DNA from: Daedaleopsis sinensis
Lineage: Eukaryota; Basidiomycota; Agaricomycetes; Polyporales; Polyporaceae
Assembly (NCBI GenBank): GCA_033807695.1
Contig: CM066300.1
Span: 2,666,001-2,730,000 of the forward strand
Length of the DNA: 64,000 nt
Reading direction: 5' to 3'
Positions within the stretch are counted from its first letter, which is position 1; every line of letters begins with the position of its first letter. A program made the position numbers and the translations under genes. The notes under the pieces were generated by a model. The model did no database searches and was not told the origin of the DNA. It was given only the letters and a program-made list of their open reading frames with translations. Positions 1-10,322 of this stretch are shown here, piece after piece.

Positions 1-267
1 GAACAGCTCGAGAGTGATAGATCCTAGGATAAAAGAACAACGGAGCGATGCGATGGGTCAGATATGGAAGATGCGTAATTGAATCGATGGGGATTATGCG
101 ATGAGGTAAAGCACTAGACACGATGAGGATGATTGGAAGGGGTGTGATGGAGCCGGGATGTATGAGTAAATAGCATGGTTAACGTTGTTACAACATCGAG
201 CCGCGTCTGGAGTTCTCCCTGGAGATTCCTCCTAACGTCACTCGATTCCTTACCTGCATTAGAGAGG

Positions 268-2226
268 TTAGTAGTGAACCTTGGCTTCGACATATACACG
301 ACGTACCTCCAGCTTCGGCTTAGTCTCCGGTACGTCCGAATCTTCATCCGCAGAATACATACTACTCGTTGTACTCGTGATCGTCGACTCCCTCCCACCC
401 ACACCGCCCTTCAGCCGCTCGGGCTCTCCGCTTGCGGGGCCTGCCAGATTCAACGTAGGACCCATGGCAGGAGTAGACGGTTCCGTGAGAGCACCGTTGT
501 AATATCCGGACAGGAGGGGCTCTGTGCTTCCGACACTCGCCTTCGCAGCATGTCCGTAGCCCATCGAACTCGTACTGGTGCTCGTACTGTGGGTCTGCCG
601 GCGGCCGTACGCACCGGGAGGCGGACTCGCTGTCCTCGCAGGGATATACCCGTCTTTACGCGCCTGGTTCGGGAACACAGCAGCGGGTGGCGGGTGAACA
701 GTGCCGTAGGCTGCGTATGGATCAAAGTCTGAGCCGATTCCAGGGGTTGAAGGGGCTGTGGTGCCGTCCGCAGTAGGCGGGCGTGCGGCGGAAGCGGAGC
801 CAGATAGCAAGGCCCCAGAGGTGAAGCTGGAGCTGCGGTTCGAGCCTGGAGCAGACGGGCCTGATGTACGTCGCAGACCCTTTTCGTCATCGTCATCGAG
901 AGGTCGACGGTTGTAGCCAGCCGCAGCGAGGGTCGATGCCACTGCGGTGTCATGTTCGAGCCTCTGTGTCCGTCGACGTCGCCGGATGTAGCAGATCATG
1001 AACAGGATGAGAGACGCTGCTGCAAGTCCGACGATGAGGAATACTCCTGCGACCGCGCCCTTATTACGGAAGAACCTGGATGCACAACTTGAATATCAGA
1101 AAATCTGCGTCATCCCATAGAAACAGCTGACATACTCTGATGACGACTGGGCTGCATTGTTGTTGTTCGATATGGGTGTAGGGTTCCCAGCAACAATGGT
1201 CACATAGCTGGGGGAGCCATCGCTGTTCGTCCTCGTGAAAGTCTCCGTGACGAAGGGCGGAGCGCTAGTGACGGTATGTCCGTCACTATTCGTTGTCGTT
1301 ACGAACACGGTCGACTGCAGGATGGTGCTACAGAAGAAATCAATGATCAGCGGCCCCGAGCCAGAGCATATATAGTACTCACGTAACATCGGGACTTCGG
1401 GAAGAAGTGTCCTCCGCACTGCTAGTCACAGTGACGGTCTTTGTGTTGTCTTCTGTCTCAGATTGAGAAGTAGGAGAGGAAGTAGAGGTTCCAGAATCTA
1501 ATGGGGACGTGGTCGTGGTCGTAATCACAGTGGTTGTAGGTGAAGTTGTATGCGACGGGCTAGAAGTAGTAGAGGTGGTCGTGGTCGTTGAATCGCTCTT
1601 CGAACTAGTCGTGGGACTTGTCGTAGTAGTGTCAGAAGTCAGAGAAGTAGTCGGAGGCGAAGTCGTAGGGGTTGTCGTGGGCGGATCTGTGGTGGTGGTG
1701 GTAGTGGTGAGAGTAGGAGACGAGGTGGTATGGGTCGACGAGGACGAGGACGTCGTGGTCGCCATGGTTGAGCTGTAAGGCGCGTGTGAGACTGGGAAGA
1801 ATGATTCAATAGATGGGCCGGAGCTTACGGCGGCGTGGTAGATGCCGAAGAAGAATTCCCAGTAGAAGTGGTAGTGGTCGTGGGTGGAGGAGAATCTTCG
1901 GTGGACGGAACGGAGGTCGAAGTAGCTTCGCTTGAAGGACTTGTCGAGCCTGGTGGAGATGCAGAGGGTGTAGATGGGGATTGAGTCGACGTCGACAGAG
2001 TGATTGAGGTGGTAGAGTCCATGGGGGAGGTCGGTGTGGGATCGGTAGACGAGAATTGGGTACCGATTGGCGGGGAGGATTGACCGGATTGTGTGGCCAT
2101 TGTGGGGGGATTTTGCGTAGTTGATGAGGGAGCGAGAGACATACCGGAAAGAGGGTCAGTGGCAAGCTGAGTAGTAGAAAGAAAGGAAGTAGGAGGCGAG
2201 AAAGGACCTGAAAGGGAGGATGCCAT
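268..2226 (-). CDS. Ser/Thr-rich single-pass membrane protein (mucin/sensor-like), copy 1
   Basis: Four exons can be joined in frame: 2226-1829, 1772-1383, 1327-1136 and 1075-268, with introns of 55-60 nt. The N-terminal half is almost all Ser, Thr and Pro, as in heavily O-glycosylated wall-anchored ectodomains. A juxtamembrane stretch (VFVTTTNSDGH, then PPFVTETF) leads into FFRNKGAVAG and one hydrophobic helix (VFLIVGLAAASLILFMICY), followed by basic YIRRRRR and a roughly 240-residue cytosolic tail rich in Ser, Pro and Gly. The architecture resembles Wsc/Mid2-type wall sensors, but no WSC cysteine domain is visible, so a sensor role is inference. No clear signal peptide is seen at the chosen start (ATG 2226); an upstream first exon is possible. 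It is a paralogue of the gene ending at 10323: the same motifs flank the helix in the same order. Confidence 0.75.
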
Positions 2227-3544
2227 GAATAAACGTTCGGGCAGCCTGGGCTCTCAGTCTGAGGGGGTCACAGCGTACAGAAATGACCCTGTTCGAGACG
2301 GGGTGAGCAGGGTGTAGTTGCAAGGAGAGAGATAAGAACTGACCGGGCATGCGCTATGCGTCCTGAGGAAGAGCAAGTGTAGATATGAAAGTGCGAAGTG
2401 CGATTGCTGGTCGCGGAGGGAAGGGGCGTGTTCGATGGACGGATGGCTCACCTGAGGGATGTTGTGGTGTGCGGGGAGGAAGACGGGGCATCGTCGCGTC
2501 TAGCGGCGAGCGGGCATGACGATACAACGACGTTGGCGCGTACGGGGAGGAGGGGACGGCTGGGAAGGAGATGGCAGTCTATGGCCGGGGGATGGCAGAG
2601 GGTGTGGACGCAGCCCGCGCGCGCCCAGAGGCCCAGGCATTTTATTATCCCCTCGCCGTCCATTCCTGGTCAGAAAATAGCCGCGACGTCATTCGAAAGT
2701 AATCGCCCTCGGGCGTCTCCCGCCTCGCCTCCCGCCTTCCCCGCCTGCTCCTCCTCCTTCTCGAGCCCGGCGTCATCGCACGCACCCGCGCCGCCGTCGT
2801 GCACCCGTCCCTGCTCGACGTCTGGTCCCCCGCCGCCGCCGCCCTTCACCCGCGCACGCCGGCCATCCGACCCCGACGGACACACGCCGAACGGTCCAGA
2901 CAGCCGCCACGACAGGCCCATGCATCCACCGCATTCCCCTGCACTGCTCTCGCCCCGATCTGCGGTAGTCAACGCCACTGGCTGCGACACATGCATTCCT
3001 ACCTTCCATCCTCCGCGAACACCCGTACCTAGATGTATAAGTAAACTGACACTGCAACATTCCCCGCTCGAATCGGTGCCCTCCTCGATATCTAATACTT
3101 GGCAAACTACACAAGTGCTCAAGTACTCAAGCTTGTCGACTTGCTTGCAATTCAATGGTAAACAATACAATTTGAATACAATCGTCAGTGATGAATCGAT
3201 GACGAGTCATGACATGGCGGGATATACTTACTAATTTACTTACTCCAAGCGTTCACCATTATGATCAATATATATCGCGTATGCGTGCCGCAGCCGTCGG
3301 GTGACGCGTCTGAACTTGCAGGACGTTGCAGTAAGTACCTACTCCGTGGCAGTGCCAGTGCAGACCACGACTCGGCTCCTCCTCAGGGTCGCACATACAC
3401 ATAGAGATTGCGTGCGAGTGAGAGACAATCAGCTAACATACTACTACTAGTATTTTCCCTCGCCCCCTCTTTCCTACGGACCTCTTCCTTCTTCCCCAGT
3501 GAACTGCCCTTATCCTATCCTTCAGGTTGCCTCCCCCTACCATC
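2227..3544. other. Intergenic region holding promoter-side duplicated sequence
   Basis: I see no convincing gene here; open frames on both strands are GC-driven and show no recognisable protein. The part from about 2825 to 3544 is shared in pieces with 5422-6701, upstream of the second oxidoreductase. Examples are the CCGCCGCC...CGCGCACGCC stretch (2827 and 5430), the tract around 3119 and 6198 (ctcaagcttgtcgacttgct), and the tgatcaatat...gcagtgcagac stretch (3262 and 6475). This is therefore the 5' flank of the tandem unit. A CT-rich tract (3455-3535) lies just before the start codon. Confidence 0.6.
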
Positions 3545-4938
3545 ATGTCTACCGCGACAAAGAACATACCGACTACACAAAAGTCGTGGCGCGTCACCGG
3601 CAAGGGCAAGCCTGCCGACGTGCTCAAGCTCGATGACACGCCGGTCCCTACCAAGCTCGCCAAGGACCAGATCCTTGTCAGAGTCCAAGCTGCGGCACTG
3701 AACCCCGTGTAGGTTATCCAGCCATCCCGCACCATAACATACAGTGATCGCTCACGCATTGGTCGTTCAGCGGGTACAAAATACTGAACTTGTTGCCGTC
3801 TTTCATCCTCCGCCGCATCAAAGCATACGAGTTCGACTTCGCGGGAGTCGTCGTCGACGGCAACGGTACGGAGTTCAAGGAGGGCGATGAGGTCTTCGCT
3901 CTTGCTTCTGTCGGTGAGTCTTCACACTTCGTGCATTCCCGTTCATCCCGCGCGCATTCCTTACGAACGTCGCCTTCGCACTCCCCGCATCCTCGCATAT
4001 CCGCCTTGTTCCTGCATGTGCGCGCTCCGGCCCCGCGTTCGCGTGCTTCCCCGCGCGCGCCTGCAGGGCAGGTGCTCAGCGACGGACAGGGTGCGCTCGC
4101 GCAGTACACGATCGCACGCGTTTCGCAGACCGCCCTCCGCCCGAAGAACGCCACCCCGTCCCAAGCGTCTGGGTTCGGCATCGCCGGGGTGACCGCCTAC
4201 CAAGCCCTGACTGAGGTCGCGCAACTCGAGGCAGGGCAGTCCATCTTCATCAACGGAGGCAGCACGGCGGTCGGCTCGTACGCCATCCAGATCGCGAAGG
4301 CGATGGGCGCGAAGGTCACCGCGAGCGCGTCCGCGAAGAACGAGGAGTATGTGCGGAGCCTGGGTGCTGACGAGGTGCGTGCGGCCGTCCTCCTTTCCTC
4401 GGAAGCCGCGTGAAGCTGACCGTCGTGAACGATCGCGCCAGTTCTTCGACTACACCAAGGCGCCCCTGCACGAGCAGCTCATCGAGGCGGACCCGAATCC
4501 GAAGTACCATGTCTTCTATGAAACTGCCGGCCTCCTCGACCCCGCGCTCTACGTTGCGAGCCCTGCGTACCTGGCCCCCAACGGTATATTTATATCGGTC
4601 GGACCGCAGGGTGACGGGTGGGCCAACTATGCGAAGTTTGCATGGAAGGTTTTCCTGCAGCCGACATTCCTGGGTGGCGTAAAGCGCAAGTGGAAGCTGC
4701 TCAGTGTCTCGCCTAACAAGGAGAAGCATATGGATCCGATCGCGAAGCTGGTCGAGGAAGGTGCGTTTGGCATGTCATTGTGATTGTTGCTGAGATCGCT
4801 GACACCCGAACAGGGAAGGTGAAGCCTCTGGTCGACTCGGTATATGCATTTGAAGACGTGCAGAAGGCTTATGAGCGCATTTTGACGGGCAGAGCTACTG
4901 GGAAAGTTATAGTGAAGGTAGATCCGAACGCTGAGTGA
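3545..4938 (+). CDS. MDR-family NAD(P)H oxidoreductase (quinone/enoyl reductase-like), copy A
   Basis: Five exons (3545-3708, 3771-3913, 4067-4374, 4442-4760, 4814-4938) give 352 residues with consistent phases. The N-terminal GroES-like half shows AALNPVGYK, EFDFAGVVVDG and FKEGDEVFA. The Rossmann half has NGGSTAVGSYAIQIAKAMGA, the nucleotide-binding loop, then EYVRSLGADE and FYETAGLLDP. The C-terminus has ERILTGRATGKVIVKV. The Cys and Glu zinc ligands of classical alcohol dehydrogenases are not evident, so it should be a zinc-free quinone oxidoreductase or enoyl reductase type (ToxD-like) that reduces C=C or quinone substrates with NADPH. The substrate cannot be told from sequence. It is nearly identical to copy B at 6702, which has 11 more N-terminal residues. 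Its duplicated hydrolase partner downstream is a relic. Confidence 0.88.
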
Positions 4939-5228
4939 ACGAACTTGAGCTTGTATCTATACCATTGTTGCTTACAACCTGCGGGTGTTATTATACCTGA
5001 GTGCAATCACTCCTTACTAGTACTCTATTGTCCAATGTTGCACCTCCATGGCACGACGGACATCCTGATACTTTTGACAGATGCACAGGCGGGCAGAATC
5101 GGCTGCAGCTGGAGGTAACCCTTTTCGCCCAAAGGAACCTTTCAAGTATGGACGACATTTCTCCGACCTTTCGGCCCTGGTATATTTTGTGCGGCCAATT
5201 TCGAACGCCGTTTCTCCTGTACAAAAGA

Positions 5229-5421
5229 TCCGGATGCCCGCAGTGAGTGCTCTCCTTGGCTCTCTAGGTTGGACAAAAGGAAGAAACGACTGACAAATAT
5301 CGTCATTACAGAAGCTGGGGCCGCCAGCCCCACGAGCTCACGACCATCCCGCCCTCGCTCGTGCGCGGCTTCATGAAGGGTGGACACTGCGGATTCAGCG
5401 CGCACCTGCCGAGCCCTTCGA
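5229..5421 (+). pseudogene. Relic exon of isochorismatase-like hydrolase
   Basis: This stretch matches 9005-9195 of the intact hydrolase: the end of exon 2, intron 2 (gagtgctctcc...gactgacaaatatc...ttacag) and the first part of exon 3, with the peptide HELTTIPPSLVRGFMKGG preserved. It is broken in at least three ways. About 14 bp around the exon 2 end are missing, a 1-bp deletion shifts the frame (ctgccgagccc here, ctggccgagccc in the intact gene), and all other exons are gone. Sequence past 5421 switches abruptly to the promoter region of the next unit. It is a truncated by-product of the tandem duplication. Confidence 0.85.
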
Positions 5422-6701
5422 CCTCTCCGCCGCCGCCCTCTGCCGCCCTTGAGCTTCACTCGCGCACGCCGTCCATTCAACCCAATTTAAACCAGCCAGT
5501 CTGCCATGCATCCAACGCATTCTCCACAGCTGCCTGCACCGGCTAGACGTCGTGACGATCTGCGGCAGTCGACGCCGCTGGCTGCCAAGGCTGGCTACAC
5601 GGATGCATTCCTCTCTTTGTATTTCCATCCTCCTCTCCGCGACCATGATCCCTCGACTCGTGCCGACCCCGGCATAGCCCCGATCTCCAGCTAGTATCGC
5701 ACTCCATGCATTCGTGCTTAAGTCTCTGGACTTGGTCTCAGGCTGGGCATGGCTTCTCCTCTATTCTCCCCGGTGTACGGGATCTCCCTTGCGATTCTTC
5801 AAGGACTTCCTTTGATCGTCGTCTCACGTCTGCCGCATAGTGGTATATATTCGCCCAATCTGGCCATAGGATAATCTTACTTTTGCCAGGAAACGCCAGC
5901 GTGATCAGCCACGCCTCGGCCGGCAGTGCCTGGATAAGTCAACCTCACTGCGCCAGATAAGTATCAAGCCCTTTGACACGATGCCCAGTCGATTTGAAAT
6001 GTTTGTGACATCCTTCACCGACAAAGGACCCTTTGTCTGATTCAGTGACACTGACAGGAAAGATGGGGGATGCATGTCTTGCGCACCGAAATCTGGGGAT
6101 GCATCTACTGTGCCTAATTCGACATCACAATAACCCCCGCTCGCATCGGTAGAAAGTCAACATCGATATGTCAATGGTCAAACTAAGTACTTGCAACACT
6201 CAAGCTTGTCGACTTGCTCTTTGCCTTGTGAGAGTCGTGTTGCGGCCGCACGCAAGTAGTCGTAACCCTCTGACTGCGTTTCATCTTCAACACGCAGTCC
6301 GCGCAGCCAGCCTAATTACGACAGAAGTACTGTATAGCATTGTACGGTCGATCAATACTAGTCGGCATATTCTGATTGACTACGCTTCGCAGTACTGGGC
6401 AGTGCTTGCCAATTCAAACGACATTAATATTGGCGAATCCCTATCAATAAATTCACTCTTGCAAGAGTACCATCATGATCAATATCGCGTGCCGTCGCGT
6501 CCACTAGCACCGAAGTAAATCTTGCAGGACGCGTACCTCCTCAGAGCATGGCAGTGCAGACTAGTGCAGACCGTTCGCTCATCGGACTAAGGAACCTGCC
6601 TCACACATACATAAAGAGTTAGAGCCAATCACTGGCAGCCAACATACCAGTATTTTTCCTCGGCCCCTCTTCTCTGCCGTCTTCCCCACATCTTCCCAAG
6701 C
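5422..6701. other. Upstream region of oxidoreductase copy B
   Basis: No gene is supported here. The first about 280 bp (5422-5700) and the last about 540 bp (about 6160-6700) match parts of 2825-3544 upstream of copy A. The middle (about 5700-6130) has no counterpart in unit 1 and shows no coding sequence or transposon hallmark I can recognise. Confidence 0.55.
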
Positions 6702-8121
6702 ATGACTTGTACATCTGCTCAAACTCCTTCTGCCACGTCTACCGCGACAAAGAACATACCGACTACACAAAAGTCGTGGCGCGTCACCGGCAAGGGCAAG
6801 CCCGCCGACGTGCTCAAGCTCGATGATACGCCGGTGCCTACCAAGCTCGGCAAGGGTGAAATCCTCGTCAAGGTCCAAGCTGCGGCATTGAACCCCATGT
6901 AAGATATCCAGCCATCCCGAGCCATAACGCACACTGATCGCTCACGCACTGGTCGTTTAGCGGGCACAAATTGCTGGGCACTTTGCCTTCCGTCATCCTC
7001 CGACGCATCAAAGCATTCGAGCTCGACTTCGCAGGGGTCGTCGTCGACGGCAACGGTACGGAGTTCAAGGAGGGCGACGAGGTCTTCGCTGTTACCGCCA
7101 TCCGTGAGTCATCACACTTCGTCGATCCCCGTTCGTCTCGCGCGCATTCCTGACGAACGTCGCCTTCGCACTCGCCGCTGCATATCCGCCTTGTTCCTGC
7201 ATGTGCGCGCTCCGGCCCCGCGTTCACGTGTTTCCCCCCACCACTCCTGCAGCGCAACTGATCGCCGGCGGGCAAGGCGCGCTCGCGCAATACACGGTCG
7301 CACGCGTTTCACAGACCGCCCTCCGCCCGAAGAACGCCACCCCGTCCCAAGCGTCTGGGTTCGGCACCGCCGGGATGACCGCCTACCAAGCCCTGACTGA
7401 GATTGCGAAGCTCGAGGCAGGGCAGTCCGTCTTCATCAACGGAGGCAGCACGGCGGTCGGCTCGTACGCCATCCAGATCGCGAAGGCCATGGGCGCGAAG
7501 GTCACCGCGAGCGCGTCCGCGAAGAACGAGGAGTATGTGCGGAGCCTGGGCGCTGATGAGGTGCGTGCTTTTCCTTCTCTCCTCGGTGGTTGTGTGAAGC
7601 CGACCTTCGCGGATGAATGCGCCAGTTCTTCGACTACACCAAGGCGCCCCTGCACGAGCAGCTCATCAAGTCGGACCCGAATCCGAAGTACGATGTCTTC
7701 TATGAGACTGCTGGCCTCCTCGACCCCGTGCTCTACGTCGCGAGCCCTGCGTACCTGGCCCCCAACGGCATATTCATATCGGTCGGACCGCAGGGTGATG
7801 GGGTCGGCAACTATGCGAAGTTTGGATGGAAGGTCCTGCTGCAGCCGGCGTCTCTGGGTGGCGTGAACCGCAAGTGGAAGCTGATCAGCGTCCAGCCTAA
7901 CAAGGAGAAGCATATGGATCCGTTCGCGAAGCTTGTCGAGGAGGGTGCGTCCGCCATCCGTTGTGAGTGTTGCTGAGATCGCTGACACCCGGACAGGGAA
8001 GGTGAAGCCTCTGGTCGACTCGGTATATGCATATGAAGACGTGCAGAAGGCTTATGAGCGCATTTTGACGGGCAGAGCTACTGGGAAAGTGATAGTGAAG
8101 GTGGATCCGAACGCTGAGTGA
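6702..8121 (+). CDS. MDR-family NAD(P)H oxidoreductase (quinone/enoyl reductase-like), copy B
   Basis: Exons 6702-6898, 6961-7103, 7253-7560, 7626-7944 and 7997-8121 give 363 residues. Domain order and motifs match copy A: ELDFAGVVVDG, FKEGDEVFA, the NGGSTAVGSYAIQIAKAMGA loop, YVRSLGADE and the RATGKVIVKV end. Exons 2-5 have exactly the lengths of copy A. The first exon is 33 nt longer, adding MTCTSAQTPSA before the shared STATKNIP. Differences cluster near exon 2 (VGYKILNLL in A, IGHKLLGTL in B) and the start of exon 3. Both reading frames are open, so both copies look functional. The intact isochorismatase-like gene follows about 360 bp downstream on the same strand, and the pair was duplicated together, which hints at a shared pathway without proving it. 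Confidence 0.88.
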
Positions 8122-8296
8122 ACGAGCTTGAGCTTGTTTTTACATTAACGCTTACAGCCCACGGGCGTTGTTATACTTGATTGTACTTATTCCATATACT
8201 TGAGTACTCTGTTGTTCGCATTCTGGACGTCAGACTTGGGAGGCCCGACGCGATCAGATGGGCATGTCGCGCGACGCGTTCCTTGGTCGCGATAAC

Positions 8297-8306
8297 GTGA
8301 CGTCAC
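8297..8306. promoter_or_regulatory. CRE/ATF-type palindrome upstream of the hydrolase
   Basis: A perfect 10-bp palindrome, gtgacgtcac, sits about 175 bp before the start codon at 8481. TGACGTCA is the known site of CREB/Atf1-class bZIP factors, which serve stress responses in fungi. Presence of the site is seen; use in vivo is inferred. Confidence 0.4.
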
Positions 8307-8480
8307 CGAGCCACCGCGGCGATGCGGGCCGCCAGATATCTCTCTACCTCTCCCTCTCCCACCTTATCGCGCCCATCCTCCCCCTCCTCTCACACCCACG
8401 TACACGGTGAGTCCTTCAAATGGTCCCTACAACCCCGACCACTCGTCCTAGAGACCCTCTACCCCGAACGCACCGTACTG

Positions 8481-9899
8481 ATGGGTAACACGACCGGCAG
8501 CGCGACCCCCATCTCATCCGAGTCCGCACCCACTCCGAAGCACGACACCCCCATCCTCGGCATGGTGAAGCGTCCAAGACTGCCGGTCGCGACCGAGTAC
8601 GGGAACGCGGCGTCGTTCTGGGTCGAGTACCCGACCGGCCTCGTCGATCTCACGCGCACGACGCACCTCCCCAAGGGCCCCCTCAGCGACGGAGACGTCG
8701 TGCAGGACGCCGCCGCGCGGGAGGTGCCCATCCCGAAGCTGGTGAAGGAGACGATGCTCGATGTCCCGGTCGATGGCGAGCGGACGATCCGGATCGCGAA
8801 GAAACACAGCGCGGTCGTAATCATCGACATGCAGAAGTGAGTGGGTCTGTTTCGGGTGCGCGTGTCTGTGCGGTTCTGCTCTCGGGACTCAGGGCGCTGA
8901 TGGGTGCTTGTACTCTGCGCAGCTTCTTCCTGCACCCGGACTTGCGCGACCACCCGAAGGGCCTCGACTGCGTCATTCCGATCATGAACACCGTCCCTTC
9001 ACTACGGATGCACGGCGTCAAGATCCTATGGGTGTGAGTGCTCTCCCTGGCGCAAAGGGGAGAAGGGACTGACAAATATCACTACAGAAACTGGGGCCTC
9101 ACCGACCACGAGCTCACAACCATCCCGCCCTCGCTCGTGCGCGGCTTCATGAAGGGCGGACACGGCGGGTTCGGCGCGCAGCTGGCCGAGCCCTTCGGCC
9201 GCCTGCTCATGCGCGGCGAGTTCAACTCGGAGCTCTATGGCCCGCTCCAGGCCCTGTACGAAGAGGGCCGGAAGGAGGGCACGGACGTCTGGATCCACAA
9301 GAACAGGTGAGCGCCATGCCCGGAACGTTTGCTGCCGCAGCGTGCATGTGCTCCTGCCGTCCGCGATGCGTTCGCGAAGGGATGCCGTACAATGCGTATC
9401 GCGGGCGCATGCATGACATGAGGCACCGAGGCACCGAACCTTGACTACTGCTACTGAATCGCGAAGGTTCGCGGGCTGACGGCGGCTCTTCGTGCGCAGG
9501 ATGAGCGGCATCTGGGGCGGGCAGACTGCGCTCGATCTCTACCTCCAGGAGCAGGGCATCACGACGCTCTTCTTCGCCGGGGTGAACGCGGATCAGGTCG
9601 GTGCTCACCTCTAACGTCACGATAAGGAGGACAGGACTGATGGAGGCTGCTTGATTATGGAACAGTGTGTGCTTGGAACGCTGGTCGACGCGTACTTCCG
9701 TGGATACGACTGTGTCGTCGTGGAAGACTGCGTCGCCACGACGTCGCCTGCCGGTGCGCTGGAGAGCGTACTGTACAACGCCGGCGGGGTGAGTTTTGTT
9801 TTTGTTGTAACCGCTCAGCATCTACTAACTGAACGGCAGAGCTACGGGTTCATCACAGATTCGGAGAGGATCGTGCAAGCGGCGGCGGCGGCTTCGTGA
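8481..9899 (+). CDS. Isochorismatase-like cysteine hydrolase
   Basis: Six exons (8481-8836, 8923-9033, 9088-9306, 9500-9596, 9666-9788, 9840-9899) give 321 residues. After about 110 variable residues the core begins with VVIIDMQNFF, whose Asp is the first member of the catalytic triad. It continues with KILWVNWGL, IPPSLVRGFMKGG, WGGQTALDLYL and VNADQCVLGTLVDA, where the Cys is the expected nucleophile, and ends GFITDSERIV. These fit the isochorismatase/nicotinamidase-like superfamily, which hydrolyses small amides or vinyl ethers. The exact substrate is unknown. Intron 4 has an unusual donor (gtcggt). A relic of the same gene at 5229-5421 shows that it was once duplicated together with the oxidoreductase. 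Confidence 0.88.
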
Positions 9900-10322
9900 A
9901 AGGACAGACGATACATTTTGGATCTCGTGGAGGTCATGCGGGCGCGGGCACTCGGCATACACACTATCGATCTAAAGAAACTAAGAAAGGGGAATATCTG
10001 GAAGACTTGGGATGTGTAAAATACAGTGCTATTGGAACAGGTTACAGGACACATGCATGCTTGCACATGACACAGTGCGGTACAGAAGTCGTGAGCGATC
10101 ATCGAGGGGCGTGTACAGGAATCTGTGTAGAGCGTGCAAGCTCAAGCTTCTAGGCATGTGTGCGTGTAGTACAGCAAGCCCGGGGGGCTTGATCGGAAAT
10201 GCAGGGATATGTAGACGTTAATGATACATGCGATAGCAAACATGGTGCGAGCGGACATGGCAGAGCGAACAGAAGCAGGCGTCCATAACGACGGGAGCTC
10301 CGAAAGCACTCGGGTCAGTCGT
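9900..10322. other. Convergent intergenic region
   Basis: The tail-to-tail gap between the hydrolase (plus) and the second Ser/Thr-rich protein (minus). No coding sequence or repeat is supported. Confidence 0.5.

Larger units (their letters stand above)
2825..9899. repeat. Direct tandem duplication: oxidoreductase + isochorismatase unit, two copies
   Basis: Unit 1 is about 2825-5421 and unit 2 about 5422-9899. Each runs promoter, five-exon oxidoreductase, then isochorismatase sequence. In unit 1 the hydrolase is reduced to about 190 bp (5229-5421), and it is followed immediately by the promoter homology of unit 2. The join at about 5421/5422 is therefore the duplication junction. Exons 2 to 5 of the two oxidoreductases have identical lengths (143, 308, 319 and 125 nt), and the 3' flanks (4938 and 8121 onward) are still alignable. 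Unit 2 carries roughly 400-600 bp of extra upstream DNA (about 5700-6130) that I do not find in unit 1. Boundaries were judged by eye. Confidence 0.85.

Noticed and set aside
175..732. Plus-strand open frame of 185 codons
   Set aside because: It overlaps the cytosolic tail of the Ser/Thr-rich protein on the other strand, has no motif, and starts in the middle of that gene.
2398..3234. Plus-strand open frame of 278 codons
   Set aside because: It starts at GTG, has Pro/Arg-rich composition typical of GC-rich DNA, and lies in the duplicated promoter region; no recognisable protein.
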